42,171 bases of DNA from an uncultured Chloroflexus sp. (lineage in GTDB: Bacteria > Chloroflexota > Chloroflexia > Chloroflexales > Chloroflexaceae), in the NCBI RefSeq assembly GCF_937129525.1, contig NZ_CAKZNK010000025.1:1-42171 (forward strand), given 5' to 3'. This document shows positions 1-7,088 of the stretch, in pieces; within the stretch, counting starts at the first letter, position 1, and the number at the start of each line of letters is the position of its first letter. The translations under genes were made by a program, and so were the position numbers. Under the pieces are notes generated by a model. That model saw only the letters and a program-made list of their open reading frames with translations, was not told the DNA's origin and ran no database searches.

Positions 1-2516
1 TCCCCGGCCTCAGCGAGGGCGGCGGCCAGCTCCCCCAGGGCCTTGGCGCGCTGCTCCGCATCCGCAATCGCCTCGGCGGCGGCGCGGGCGCGGTGGAAGA
101 TGTCGGCCACAGCCGCGCCTGCGCCCCGCTGCCGCGCGGCAGCGCCAATCGCTATCAGCATCTCCGCGCGTCGCTGCGGGTCGCTCAGCAGCTCGGCGCG
201 GTCGCGCGCTTCGCCCACGCGCCCCATCGCCACCAGCGCCGTGAACATCTCGTCCGGCCAGCGATCGGTCTGGCTGCTCAGCGAGACGCGCAGCAGGCTG
301 TACCGCCACAGGCGGGGCAGGCTCCGCATCAGGGCGGCGCGTTCTCCGCCGGCAGCCTCAATCACCGCAGCGCGCGCTCGATCGAGGTCGCGCGTCGCCT
401 GACGCAAGCCGGGGTCGGCCTGCCGCTGCGCCGCGCCGAATGCATCGGCGTCGAGCACGTCCCACAGGCGCTCGTAATCGCGCGCGGCGGCCAGGTGGGT
501 GATCAGGTGTTCCTGCCCGTAGCGACGCCGCTCGGCCTCAACCGGATCCTCGACAGCCTCCCAGAGACGGGCCGGCGTCGGGTCGTCGCACCACTGCGCC
601 AGGCGCGCGTGGAACGCGCGGCGATCGTCGTCGGTGGGAAAGAGCTGCGCGCGCAGGTAGTCGATCACCTTGAGGTGGAGCAGATAGTAGCGCGGTCGTC
701 CGCGCCAGTCGCGTTCGCCCAACAACCCGCCCAGCAAGCGCGCGGCCTTTTCCACCTCTTCGGGGAGGATACCGAGCGCGGCGCGCAACGCCGCCGCGCT
801 CAACGGCGCTTGCGCGACCAGCAACACCCCTAGCATCGGTCGGATGACATTCGTCCAGCGCTGACGGTCGGCATCCATGAGCCGCTCGAAGGTCGGCGTG
901 AAGATGTCGATTGGATTGTCCAGCACCCGCCGGATGAGATCCTCGGTTTGGGCCGTGTCCGGCTGGTTGCGCAACTCCTGGGTCAGGAAACTCAGGTCGA
1001 AGGCATTGCCGTGCAGCGCCTTGTGCAGGCGCGCCTGCTCGTCTGCGCTCAGTCGCGCGCCGCGCCGTTCGAGCAGGCGAGCAAAATCGGCCAGACTGAG
1101 CGGCGGCAGCCGGTACTCGACCGGCGGCGCGCACACCTGCAGCGGCGCCAGGGTGTCGTCGGGGCGGGCGCTGACGATGATGACGGCGCCAGTGGGCAGC
1201 CGTTCGGGCAGGAAGCTGAGGTCGCGCTCGCCGAGACGGGCATCGATCGGCAACTGGTCGAGGCCGTCAATCACCAGAGTTACCGGCTTCTCCGCGCTGA
1301 GCTGTTCGAGCAGGGTCGCAAAGCTGTTGCGCGCAGCGATCAGATTGGCGGATTCAGACAGGTAGATGGTCGCATCCGCCTCGCGCCGATGCAGGCGCAG
1401 CAGTTCGGCCATCAGGTGCCCGAGCAGCGCGACCTGTTCGTCGGCGCCGGGTCGGAAGCGGATGAAGTAAGCTGGCACCGGCAGGCGGTCGTCCTGTTGT
1501 TGGCGTTTGATCCAGGCCGCGAGCAGGCTGCTCTTGCCCTGCCCGGCCACCCCGGTCACCCGCAGATAGCCGCCGCCGCGCGCGCGCAAAGCGCCCAGAT
1601 GCCGATCGAGGTCTGCCAGCTCATCCTCGCGTCCGACAAACTCCCGGGTCAGCTCAGTGATCCGGCTGGCCGTGTCCGGCGAATACCACTGGTTCAGCAG
1701 GCGCTGCGCTTCGGCCCGGCGCTGTTCTGCCTGACGCCGTTCTTCCCGGCGCGCGCGGTAATCGGCCAGCACCAGGCGGGCATTGCCCTCGGTAAGGATG
1801 TAGGGGCGTTGCCCGTGTGGAGCGTCTGCAGACTTGATGGCTTCGCCGAGCGCTTCACCCGTCAGCTCGCCGGTATCGGTCATCTGCTCGCCGCGCAGCC
1901 AGGGCAGCATAAGGCTGGTCATCCAACCGCCGCTCTCCGTCTCGCGCGCCGGCTGGCCGGGACTGGTGGCGGCGAGAATGGCGCGGTAGCGATCGGTGAA
2001 GACCGGCGCGCGATCTCTTTGCCGGTACTGTTCAATTACAGCGAACAGGTCGATCACGTGGCGTTCGCCCGGCACGGTCGCGATGTCGCCAGCGTAGCAG
2101 CAATCGAGCATGAGCAGCGCGCTGCGCGGCGCGCGCGCCGCGTACACTTGTTCGTAGAGCCAGCGCAGCGAGAGGAAGCGGTGCCGATCGCGGGCCGCGT
2201 GCGCCTGGCGAAAATCCGCAGTGACCAGGAACGTTTCGTTGCTGCCATCGTCGCATTGCACCGGCAGGCCGTGGCCGCAGAAGGCGATCAGCAGGTCGAG
2301 CGGTTTGGTTTCGACCTGACTAATCCATTCCACGATGGTGTCGCGCGCAGCGGTGGCAGTCGCTTGCTCGCCGAGCAATAGGGTCACTTCAAAGCCGCAG
2401 GCCGGCTCTTCGAGCGCTGCCGCCAGCCTGCGCGCGTCGCTTTCGGCGCTGCGCAGGGGGGCGAGGTGTGATTCGTTGGAGGCGTGGTTGACGCCGATGA
2501 TCAATGCGCGTTTCAT
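1..2516 (-). CDS. Caspase-like (C14) protease fused to STAND-type ATPase and helical repeats, C-terminus outside window
   Basis: Reading the minus strand from ATG at 2516 gives 838 uninterrupted codons that run off position 1. Residues about 1-250 form a caspase/metacaspase-like domain: it begins MKRALIIGVNHASN, has FCGHG (His82) and LDCCYAG (Cys140), the expected His-Cys dyad. A charged helical linker (about 250-290) leads to VGRE (294), a P-loop GVAGQGKSS (322-330) and a Walker B-like LVIDGLDQL (414-422), typical of STAND/NACHT-related NTPases. From about residue 740 there are Ala-rich helical repeats resembling TPR-type sensor arrays, cut by the window edge. STAND proteins usually sense a ligand through the C-terminal repeats, oligomerise and activate the N-terminal effector, here a protease. 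A role in abortive infection or regulated death is inference. The gene is monocistronic at its 5' end with its own promoter. The start is supported by the canonical N-terminal strand. Confidence 0.9.
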   Translation of the reverse strand, partial: MKRALIIGVNHASNESHLAPLRSAESDARRLAAALEEPACGFEVTLLLGEQATATAARDTIVEWISQVETKPLDLLIAFCGHGLPVQCDDGSNETFLVTADFRQAHAARDRHRFLSLRWLYEQVYAARAPRSALLMLDCCYAGDIATVPGERHVIDLFAVIEQYRQRDRAPVFTDRYRAILAATSPGQPARETESGGWMTSLMLPWLRGEQMTDTGELTGEALGEAIKSADAPHGQRPYILTEGNARLVLADYRARREERRQAEQRRAEAQRLLNQWYSPDTASRITELTREFVGREDELADLDRHLGALRARGGGYLRVTGVAGQGKSSLLAAWIKRQQQDDRLPVPAYFIRFRPGADEQVALLGHLMAELLRLHRREADATIYLSESANLIAARNSFATLLEQLSAEKPVTLVIDGLDQLPIDARLGERDLSFLPERLPTGAVIIVSARPDDTLAPLQVCAPPVEYRLPPLSLADFARLLERRGARLSADEQARLHKALHGNAFDLSFLTQELRNQPDTAQTEDLIRRVLDNPIDIFTPTFERLMDADRQRWTNVIRPMLGVLLVAQAPLSAAALRAALGILPEEVEKAARLLGGLLGERDWRGRPRYYLLHLKVIDYLRAQLFPTDDDRRAFHARLAQWCDDPTPARLWEAVEDPVEAERRRYGQEHLITHLAAARDYERLWDVLDADAFGAAQRQADPGLRQATRDLDRARAAVIEAAGGERAALMRSLPRLWRYSLLRVSLSSQTDRWPDEMFTALVAMGRVGEARDRAELLSDPQRRAEMLIAIGAAARQRGAGAAVADIFHRARAAAEAIADAEQRAKALGELAAALAEAG

Positions 2517-2555
2517 GGTCGGCGCAGGATATTTAGATCGATGTCTTAATGATAA

Positions 2556-2564
2556 AGTATAGCA
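2556..2564 (-). promoter_or_regulatory. Extended -10 promoter of the caspase-STAND gene
   Basis: On the minus strand the sequence reads TGCTATACT, a TGn extended -10 element. No good -35 lies 17 bases upstream (TCCCTG). Predicted transcription start is near 2549, giving a leader of about 33 bases to the ATG at 2516, with no obvious Shine-Dalgarno. Confidence 0.55.
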
Positions 2565-3022
2565 GAAACGCAGCGGAACAGGGAGTGCGTCGGCTGCTCA
2601 GGAGCTGGGGAGAGCAGGTAACATTGCCAGCACACGCAACGCTTCCGGCAATGTCTCAGGCGACCTGGCAGAGTGTCGGTGTTCTGTTGGCGCGCGATCA
2701 TAGGGCATAGGTTGCTCGCCACTCGCTCATCAGTGCATTCAATTGTAGCCGCTGCTCATGCGCTTCGTCAACCACTAGACGCAGCAGGCGTTGAGGGAAT
2801 GGCCACAATTGCTGGTGTGGGCGCCGGGGTTTGGAAGCAAAGCCTAGCGGCGCGGGCTGAACAAACGCGGGCTGTGTGGATTGATCGCGCGCGCCAATCT
2901 TGTGCTATAGTTGACGTATCGACTATGGGAATGGCATACCTTCAGCGCTGCAACTTTGGCGGCAGAGCTTCAGTCAAACCACACAAACACTATCTCAAGC
3001 AGAGATCAGAGGAAGAACAGCC
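2565..3022. other. Intergenic region between divergent genes
   Basis: No convincing gene lies here. It holds a perfect 8-base inverted repeat, ACATTGCC/GGCAATGT (2621-2628 and 2647-2654, 18-base loop), of unknown role. It also holds an open minus-strand frame of 69 codons (2698-2904) that ends in TGA, is bounded upstream by TAG and has no ATG before its last few codons; its translated end looks protein-like and could be a gene remnant. The promoter of the zinc-ribbon/FHA gene lies at the right end. Confidence 0.4.
2881..2911 (+). promoter_or_regulatory. Promoter of the zinc-ribbon/FHA gene
   Basis: TTGATC at 2881-2886 and TATAGT at 2906-2911 are separated by 19 bases, longer than ideal. TGC immediately before the hexamer makes an extended -10 (TGCTATAGT). 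The predicted start near 2918 leaves a leader of about 105 bases. Confidence 0.45.
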
Positions 3023-3772
3023 ATGCCATTCTGCCCGCAATGTGGTGTTTCCAATCCCGATAGCGCCCGCTTTTGCGATCAGTGCGGCGCCCAATTGATA
3101 CCGGTTCCGGCCCGGCCTGCGTCTGCGCCGGTAGCGCCATCGCCGCCGGTCAGCGGGACGGTAAGCGCCGGCGTTACGAGTTGCCCACAGTGTGGCGCCG
3201 GGGTGATACCGGGTGAAGCTTTTTGTGACAGTTGTGGCGCGCCGTTGTTTCGCCCGCCAGCGAGCGCGGCGGCGCCGGCGCCCGATCTGCCTTTCCCCGG
3301 CGCGCCGCCGCAACCGGTCTATCCTCCGCCACAGCCGGCCACGATGATCACGCCGCCACAACCTGCTGCGCCGCCGGTGGCGCCTCCAGCGCCACCGCGA
3401 CCCGCCGTAACGCCACCCGCGTCGTCGGTCGGGCCAGTCCGCCAGACTCTGGCCGGGGTTCGGTTGCGGCTGCCAACCGGCGCAACATTGCCGCTGCCCG
3501 CCGCGATGCAGGCGCTCATCGGGCGCGCCGATCCGGTGAGCAACTTCTACCCGGAGATTGATTTGACTGCGCATGGCGGTCTCGAACGCGGCGTTGGCCG
3601 CCGTCACGGACGCTTTTTCATTCAGCAGGGCGCTGTCTATTATGAAGACCTGGATAGCACCAACGGGAGTTTTCTGAATGGGCGGAAGTTGCCGCCGCGC
3701 CAACCCCAACCGGTGCGGCACGGCGAAGAACTGCGGTTAGGGACGCTCGCGCTGGTGGTTGAATTGCAGTAA
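3023..3772 (+). CDS. Double zinc-ribbon and FHA domain protein
   Basis: 249 residues. Two N-terminal zinc ribbons are visible: CPQC/CDQC (Cys4, 7, 18, 21) and CPQC/CDSC (Cys54, 57, 68, 71). A Pro/Ala-rich low-complexity linker covers about residues 76-140. The C-terminal FHA domain (about 150-249) contains a GRAD turn, RRHGRFF and DLDSTNGSFLNG, the usual phosphothreonine-binding signature. FHA domains read phosphothreonine, so a partner Ser/Thr kinase is expected, but none is in the window. No signal peptide or membrane segment is visible, so it is probably cytoplasmic. A purine-rich AGAGGAAG precedes the ATG at good distance. It is divergent from the caspase-STAND gene and 16 bases ahead of the next gene; a functional link to either is unproven. 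Confidence 0.85.
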   Translation: MPFCPQCGVSNPDSARFCDQCGAQLIPVPARPASAPVAPSPPVSGTVSAGVTSCPQCGAGVIPGEAFCDSCGAPLFRPPASAAAPAPDLPFPGAPPQPVYPPPQPATMITPPQPAAPPVAPPAPPRPAVTPPASSVGPVRQTLAGVRLRLPTGATLPLPAAMQALIGRADPVSNFYPEIDLTAHGGLERGVGRRHGRFFIQQGAVYYEDLDSTNGSFLNGRKLPPRQPQPVRHGEELRLGTLALVVELQ

Positions 3773-3787
3773 TAGAGCGTGAATCGT

Positions 3788-4762
3788 ATGACAACCATGA
3801 CACCGATGCGAATTGCGATTGTTGGCGTGGGTGGAGTTGGTGGCTACTTCGGCGGTCGCCTGGCCCAGGCCGGGCACGAGGTCTTTTTTATCGCTCGCGG
3901 TGACCATCTTGCTGCGATGCGACAGCGTGGCTTGCAGGTGCGCAGCATTGCCGGCGATTTTACGTTGCCTGACGCGCGCGCGACAGACGATCCGGCGGAA
4001 GTCGGGCCGGTCGATCTGGTACTGGTGGCCGTGAAGGGCTGGCAGGTGCGCGAAGTCGCAGCGGCGATGCGCCCGCTGATCGGCGCCGAGACGGCGGTAT
4101 TGCCGTTGCTCAACGGCGTCGATGCGCCGAGCGAGCTGGCCGAGACGTTGGGAGCTGAACACACGCTGGCCGGTCTCTGTCGGATTATCGCCTACCGTGA
4201 AGCGCCGGGAGTGATCGTTCACGCGGGAGTCCATCCAACTTCGATTGATTTTGGCGAGCTTGACAATCGCAAAACGCCGCGCTTGCAGCGAATCAAAGCC
4301 GTGTTGGAGAGCGCTGGCATTCAGGGCAATATTCCGGCGGACATTCACGTTGCCCTCTGGCAGAAGTTTATGCTGGTGTGCGCCTGGAGCGGTTTTGGCG
4401 CTGCGACCCGCGCTCCGATTGGCGTCTGGCGCTCGCTGCCCGAAACTCGTCCGCTGGTTCAGCGCTGCCTGGAAGAAGTGGTGGCGGTGGCGCGCGCGCG
4501 TGGCATTGCGATGCCTGAAGAGGCGGCGGCGAATATGATGGCTTTTATCGATAGTATGCCCTACGAAGGCACTGCTTCGTTGCAACGCGATATTGTTGCC
4601 GGACGACCATCTGAGTTGCAGAACCAGAATGGCGCGCTGGTGCGACTGGCGCGCGAAGCCGGTGTGTCGGTTCCGGTGAATGAGATGCTGTACGCTATCC
4701 TGCTGCCGCAAGAGCTGGCGGCGCGCGGGCAGTTGCGATGGAATGCTGCGATGATAGATTGA
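3788..4762 (+). CDS. panE: 2-dehydropantoate 2-reductase family protein (ApbA/PanE)
   Basis: 324 residues from ATG 3788. The N-terminal Rossmann fold starts MRIAIVGVGGVGGYFGG, a dinucleotide-binding GxGxxG motif. The C-terminal helical domain carries WQKF (Lys193) and GRPSEL (Glu276), at the positions of the catalytic Lys and the Glu that binds pantoate in PanE. The family reduces ketopantoate to pantoate with NADPH in pantothenate/CoA biosynthesis, but many paralogues act on other 2-keto acids; no other pan gene is nearby, so the substrate is uncertain. The start is ambiguous: in-frame ATGs at 3788, 3797 and 3806 all lack a clear ribosome site, and 3806 matches the usual family start. The gene follows the FHA gene closely and may be cotranscribed with it. 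Confidence 0.8.
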   Translation: MTTMTPMRIAIVGVGGVGGYFGGRLAQAGHEVFFIARGDHLAAMRQRGLQVRSIAGDFTLPDARATDDPAEVGPVDLVLVAVKGWQVREVAAAMRPLIGAETAVLPLLNGVDAPSELAETLGAEHTLAGLCRIIAYREAPGVIVHAGVHPTSIDFGELDNRKTPRLQRIKAVLESAGIQGNIPADIHVALWQKFMLVCAWSGFGAATRAPIGVWRSLPETRPLVQRCLEEVVAVARARGIAMPEEAAANMMAFIDSMPYEGTASLQRDIVAGRPSELQNQNGALVRLAREAGVSVPVNEMLYAILLPQELAARGQLRWNAAMID

Positions 4763-4828
4763 CAGCGCAGGAAGCTGGTTTGAGCGAGCTGTTGGCGAAT
4801 GAGTCAGGACATTCAGGGGTAAGGTGTG

Positions 4829-5938
4829 ATGTCAGAGCGACTTCAGCGATTGGTCAATCGACTTGCTGAGGCGGGTTGGGTGGGCGCAGCGCTCATGCCG
4901 GCAACCAACCTGGCCTATCTCACCGGGTTGCGTTTTCATCCGGGCAAGCGGCTGACGTTGCTGCTCGTGCCGGCGAATGGCGCCACGCCGGTTATGGTGT
5001 TGCCGCAACTCGAACTCGAGCGCGTGCGCGCTTCCGCCCCCTTCCCGATGCGTTACGTTACCTGGAGCGACGATACCGGCCCCTCGGCGGCGCTGGCTGC
5101 CGGTATGGAAGCGGCGTTTGGCGCGGGAACGCCGGACAAACCGCTGGCAGTTGAGCCTGCGGCGATGCGGTTGCTAGAGCTGCGCGCGCTCGAAGCGGTT
5201 GCCCCCGGTCTGCGTACCGCCGACGTTGATCCGCTGTTGAGTGAGCTGCGCATGGTTAAAGACACCGCCGAGCTGGATCTGATGGAACGGGCGGTAGCAA
5301 TTATCGAGCAAGCGCTGCGCGTTGCGCTGGATCAGGTTCGTCCTGGAATGAGTGAACGAGCGCTCTCGCGGATGTTGAGCGATGCGATCTTCGCTGCCGG
5401 GGCCGATGGCGAGAGCTTCGCCAACATCGTGGCAAGTGGTCCTAACGCAGCCAATCCCCACCATGAAAATAGCGAACGTTTGCTGCAAGCCGGCGATCTG
5501 GTCATTATCGACTGTGGCGCCATCTACCGCGGTTACCACTCGGACATTACCCGCACGATTGCTATCGGTGAACCAGACGCTGAAGCGCGCCGTATCTACG
5601 AGATTGTGCTGGCCGCCAATGAAGCTGGCCGCGCTGCCGCTCGTCCCGGCGTGACCGGCGCGGCGATTGACGCCGCTGCTCGCGCCGTGATCGAAGCGGC
5701 GGGGTACGGCGCTGCCTTCGTTCACCGCACCGGTCATGGCCTGGGCACCGAAACGCATGAACTGCCCAATATCGTCGCCGGCAGCGATACACCGCTCGCG
5801 CCGGGGACAGTCTTTACGGTCGAGCCGGGCATCTATTTGTCGGGCCGCCTGGGGGTGCGCATCGAGGATGATGTGGTTATCACTGCCGACGGTAGCCGGA
5901 CGCTGACCAGTTTCCCGCGCGAATTGATCGTGGTGTAA
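4829..5938 (+). CDS. M24 family aminopeptidase (Xaa-Pro peptidase)
   Basis: 369 residues from ATG 4829 (AAGG and AGGGG lie just upstream; GTG 4826 is an alternative). The N-terminal creatinase-like domain (about 1-130) precedes a pita-bread catalytic domain (about 140-365). All five metal ligands are seen: Asp228 and Asp239 (IIDCGAIYRGYHSDITRT), His303 (GHGLG), Glu332 (VEPGIY) and Glu346 (IEDDV). The complete ligand set argues for an active dimetal peptidase that removes residues before proline from peptides in the cytoplasm. Length and domain order fit Xaa-Pro aminopeptidase/dipeptidase; which of the two cannot be settled from sequence. Confidence 0.9.
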   Translation: MSERLQRLVNRLAEAGWVGAALMPATNLAYLTGLRFHPGKRLTLLLVPANGATPVMVLPQLELERVRASAPFPMRYVTWSDDTGPSAALAAGMEAAFGAGTPDKPLAVEPAAMRLLELRALEAVAPGLRTADVDPLLSELRMVKDTAELDLMERAVAIIEQALRVALDQVRPGMSERALSRMLSDAIFAAGADGESFANIVASGPNAANPHHENSERLLQAGDLVIIDCGAIYRGYHSDITRTIAIGEPDAEARRIYEIVLAANEAGRAAARPGVTGAAIDAAARAVIEAAGYGAAFVHRTGHGLGTETHELPNIVAGSDTPLAPGTVFTVEPGIYLSGRLGVRIEDDVVITADGSRTLTSFPRELIVV

Positions 5939-5976
5939 GAGGTCACTTCCCTGTGAGAGTGGGTACTGTCGAGGGC

Positions 5977-6109
5977 AGAGACGCGACAGCGCTGCGCGTT
6001 GCGCCATAGCAAGCGCCTTCCGCCAGAGCAAAGGGATAGCGTTGCATCCACTGCGCTCTGACTTGCGATTACAGGAGCGAAGGCGTAAGCGCAACGCTAC
6101 TGCGTCTCT
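5977..6109. repeat. Element with imperfect inverted termini upstream of the arg promoter
   Basis: AGAGACGC at 5977-5984 is perfectly inverted as GCGTCTCT at 6102-6109. Inward, the pairing continues imperfectly over 5985-6005 and 6081-6101, sharing AGCG, TGCGC and CGCC blocks. The whole unit is about 133 bases with no coding capacity. A 14-base direct repeat (GCTGCGCGTTGCGC) occurs at 5991-6004 and again at 6112-6125, where it overlaps the -35 of the next promoter. It may be a decayed small mobile element or a structured regulatory site. Confidence 0.55.
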
Positions 6110-6119
6110 ATGCTGCGCG

Positions 6120-6148
6120 TTGCGCGCTTGCCCCGGCTGTGATATACT
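6120..6148 (+). promoter_or_regulatory. Promoter of the arginine operon
   Basis: TTGCGC (6120-6125), a 17-base spacer and TATACT (6143-6148), with TGA at 6140-6142 making an extended -10. The predicted start near 6155 produces a leader of about 230 bases that contains a short reading frame and several stems. Its -35 overlaps the second copy of the 14-base repeat (6112-6125). Confidence 0.7.
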
Positions 6149-6188
6149 GCTTGCGCGATACGTTGCAGGCAAGGAAGCGATCAGTCCG

Positions 6189-6287
6189 ATGAATAGCATT
6201 GCTCAGATCCGCAATCACCGCAACTCTCCGGTCAGGCATCGTCGCCGCCGTCGTTGCTGTTGCCAGTCGATTGCGCGATCTGGCTAG
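6189..6287 (+). CDS. Arginine-rich leader peptide of the arg operon
   Basis: A 32-codon frame starts at ATG 6189, with AAGGAAG at 6171-6177 as a somewhat distant ribosome site, and ends at TAG 6285-6287. Nine of its 32 residues are Arg, five of them consecutive (codons 18-22, 6240-6254, CGT/CGC only), in the stretch HRRRRRCCC. It lies about 35 bases after the predicted transcription start and directly before stems that can form alternative structures. The five genes downstream include argJ, argH and an acetylglutamate synthase. A run of codons for the pathway's end product is the hallmark of a ribosome-mediated attenuation leader, so the peptide probably has no function except to stall ribosomes when charged tRNA-Arg is scarce. 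Three Cys codons follow the Arg run, so a cysteine input cannot be excluded. A longer in-frame frame from 6042 exists but starts before the promoter. Confidence 0.75.
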   Translation: MNSIAQIRNHRNSPVRHRRRRRCCCQSIARSG

Positions 6288-6341
6288 CCGTGCCTGCCCT
6301 TCAGGAGGAACCGTTCTCAGGCCAGCACTGCCAGCGCGCAG
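6262..6341 (+). promoter_or_regulatory. Alternative RNA stems of the arginine attenuator
   Basis: Stem 1:2 pairs GCCAGTCG (6262-6269) with CGATCTGGC (6276-6284), leaving one bulged base and a 6-base loop; it overlaps the end of the leader frame. The competing antiterminator pairs 6271-6284 with 6330-6341: GCGCG and CTGGC against GCCAGCGCGC, extended by a U-A and a G-U pair, with two bulged bases. It would consume the inner part of the terminator hairpin. A ribosome stalled on the last Arg codons would cover the left arm of stem 1:2, free the right arm and favour the antiterminator. A ribosome at the stop codon would mask the right arm and let the terminator form. The pairings are read directly; the mechanism is inference from known attenuators. 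Confidence 0.65.
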
Positions 6342-6354
6342 GCTGGCCTCTTCT
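6319..6354 (+). terminator. Conditional terminator hairpin of the arg leader
   Basis: AGGCCAG (6319-6325) pairs perfectly with CTGGCCT (6343-6349). Inside, CTGC (6328-6331) pairs with GCAG (6338-6341) around a 6-base loop. CTTCT follows, only a modest U tract. It lies 32 bases past the leader stop and 32 bases before the first structural gene, the right place for an attenuator. The weak U run lowers certainty. Confidence 0.6.
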
Positions 6355-6385
6355 ATGCTATTCGCATATAACCAGTCGAGGACGT

Positions 6386-7084
6386 ATGACACATCTCTAT
6401 CTGATCCGTCACGGCGAATCGGTTGCGAATGTTCAGCCGATTGTCGCCGGTATGCGTGGCGATGCCGGTTTGACTCCGCGCGGGATCGCTCAGGCCGAAC
6501 GGCTGCGCGATCGCCTGGCAACGAGTGGCGAGATTAAAGCCGATGTCTTCATCTCATCGACCCTGCCGCGCGCGTGGCAGACGGCTGAGATCATTCAGCC
6601 AGCGCTGGGATTGCCGATCATCTTCGATGACGAGGTGCAGGAGTTGCGCGTTGGCGAAGCTGATGGAATGTCGAATCAGGAGGCCTGGGCGCGCTTTGGG
6701 ACGCCCGATTTTGATCGTTATCCGCTGCGTCCAATCGCGCCCGGTGGCGAGAGTTGGGGCGACTTTACGCTGCGGGTGAGTCGCGCTCTGACGCGCATTA
6801 CCACCGAGCACGCCGGAAAGACGATTGTGATTGTCTGTCACGGTGGCGTGATCGATTGTTCATTCATCCACTTCTTCCGTATGCCGAGTCTGGTCGTGCC
6901 GCCAATCGATTTTCATACTCGCAATACCAGTATCACCTGGTGGGAGCTGGTTGAGCGGCGGCATCAACGCCTCTGGCGCTTGAATGCGTATAATGACATC
7001 GCTCATTTGCAAGGGATCGGCGCCATTGAGTCGGTACGCTGGGAAGACACCCATCCCGCCGTGCCGGTGCCGACGGAGGAGTAG
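6386..7084 (+). CDS. Histidine phosphatase superfamily protein
   Basis: 232 residues from ATG 6386, with CGAGG upstream. The phosphate pocket is complete: LIRHGES (His9, the phosphohistidine nucleophile), a Glu in ELRVGEADGM, and CHGG (His152). This is the phosphoglycerate mutase-like branch, which includes metabolic phosphatases with many small phosphorylated substrates. The reading frame can be extended upstream to 6254 but that would cross the attenuator, so 6386 is preferred. It is the first structural gene behind the arg attenuator and is separated from argJ by only 4 bases, so it is very probably cotranscribed. The substrate is unknown. No arginine-pathway step obviously needs it, so the link may be regulatory convenience. 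Confidence 0.85.
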   Translation: MTHLYLIRHGESVANVQPIVAGMRGDAGLTPRGIAQAERLRDRLATSGEIKADVFISSTLPRAWQTAEIIQPALGLPIIFDDEVQELRVGEADGMSNQEAWARFGTPDFDRYPLRPIAPGGESWGDFTLRVSRALTRITTEHAGKTIVIVCHGGVIDCSFIHFFRMPSLVVPPIDFHTRNTSITWWELVERRHQRLWRLNAYNDIAHLQGIGAIESVRWEDTHPAVPVPTEE

Positions 7085-7088
7085 TGCT

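Noticed and set aside
948-2381. Long plus-strand frame of 477 codons opposite the caspase-STAND gene
   Set aside because: It is the antisense shadow of a frame with clear caspase and ATPase motifs; its own translation has no family features and is low-complexity Gln/Ala/Arg-rich.
2673-3098. Plus-strand frame upstream of the zinc-ribbon/FHA gene
   Set aside because: It overlaps the start of the FHA gene in another frame, lacks a ribosome site and reads like random sequence.
6255-6263. Cysteine-responsive attenuation from the three Cys codons
   Set aside because: Only three Cys codons against nine Arg codons, and the downstream genes are for arginine; kept as a minor alternative, not a separate feature.
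6042-6287. Longer version of the arginine leader frame
   Set aside because: Its start lies upstream of the predicted promoter at 6120-6148, so it would not be on the transcript; only the 6189 start fits.
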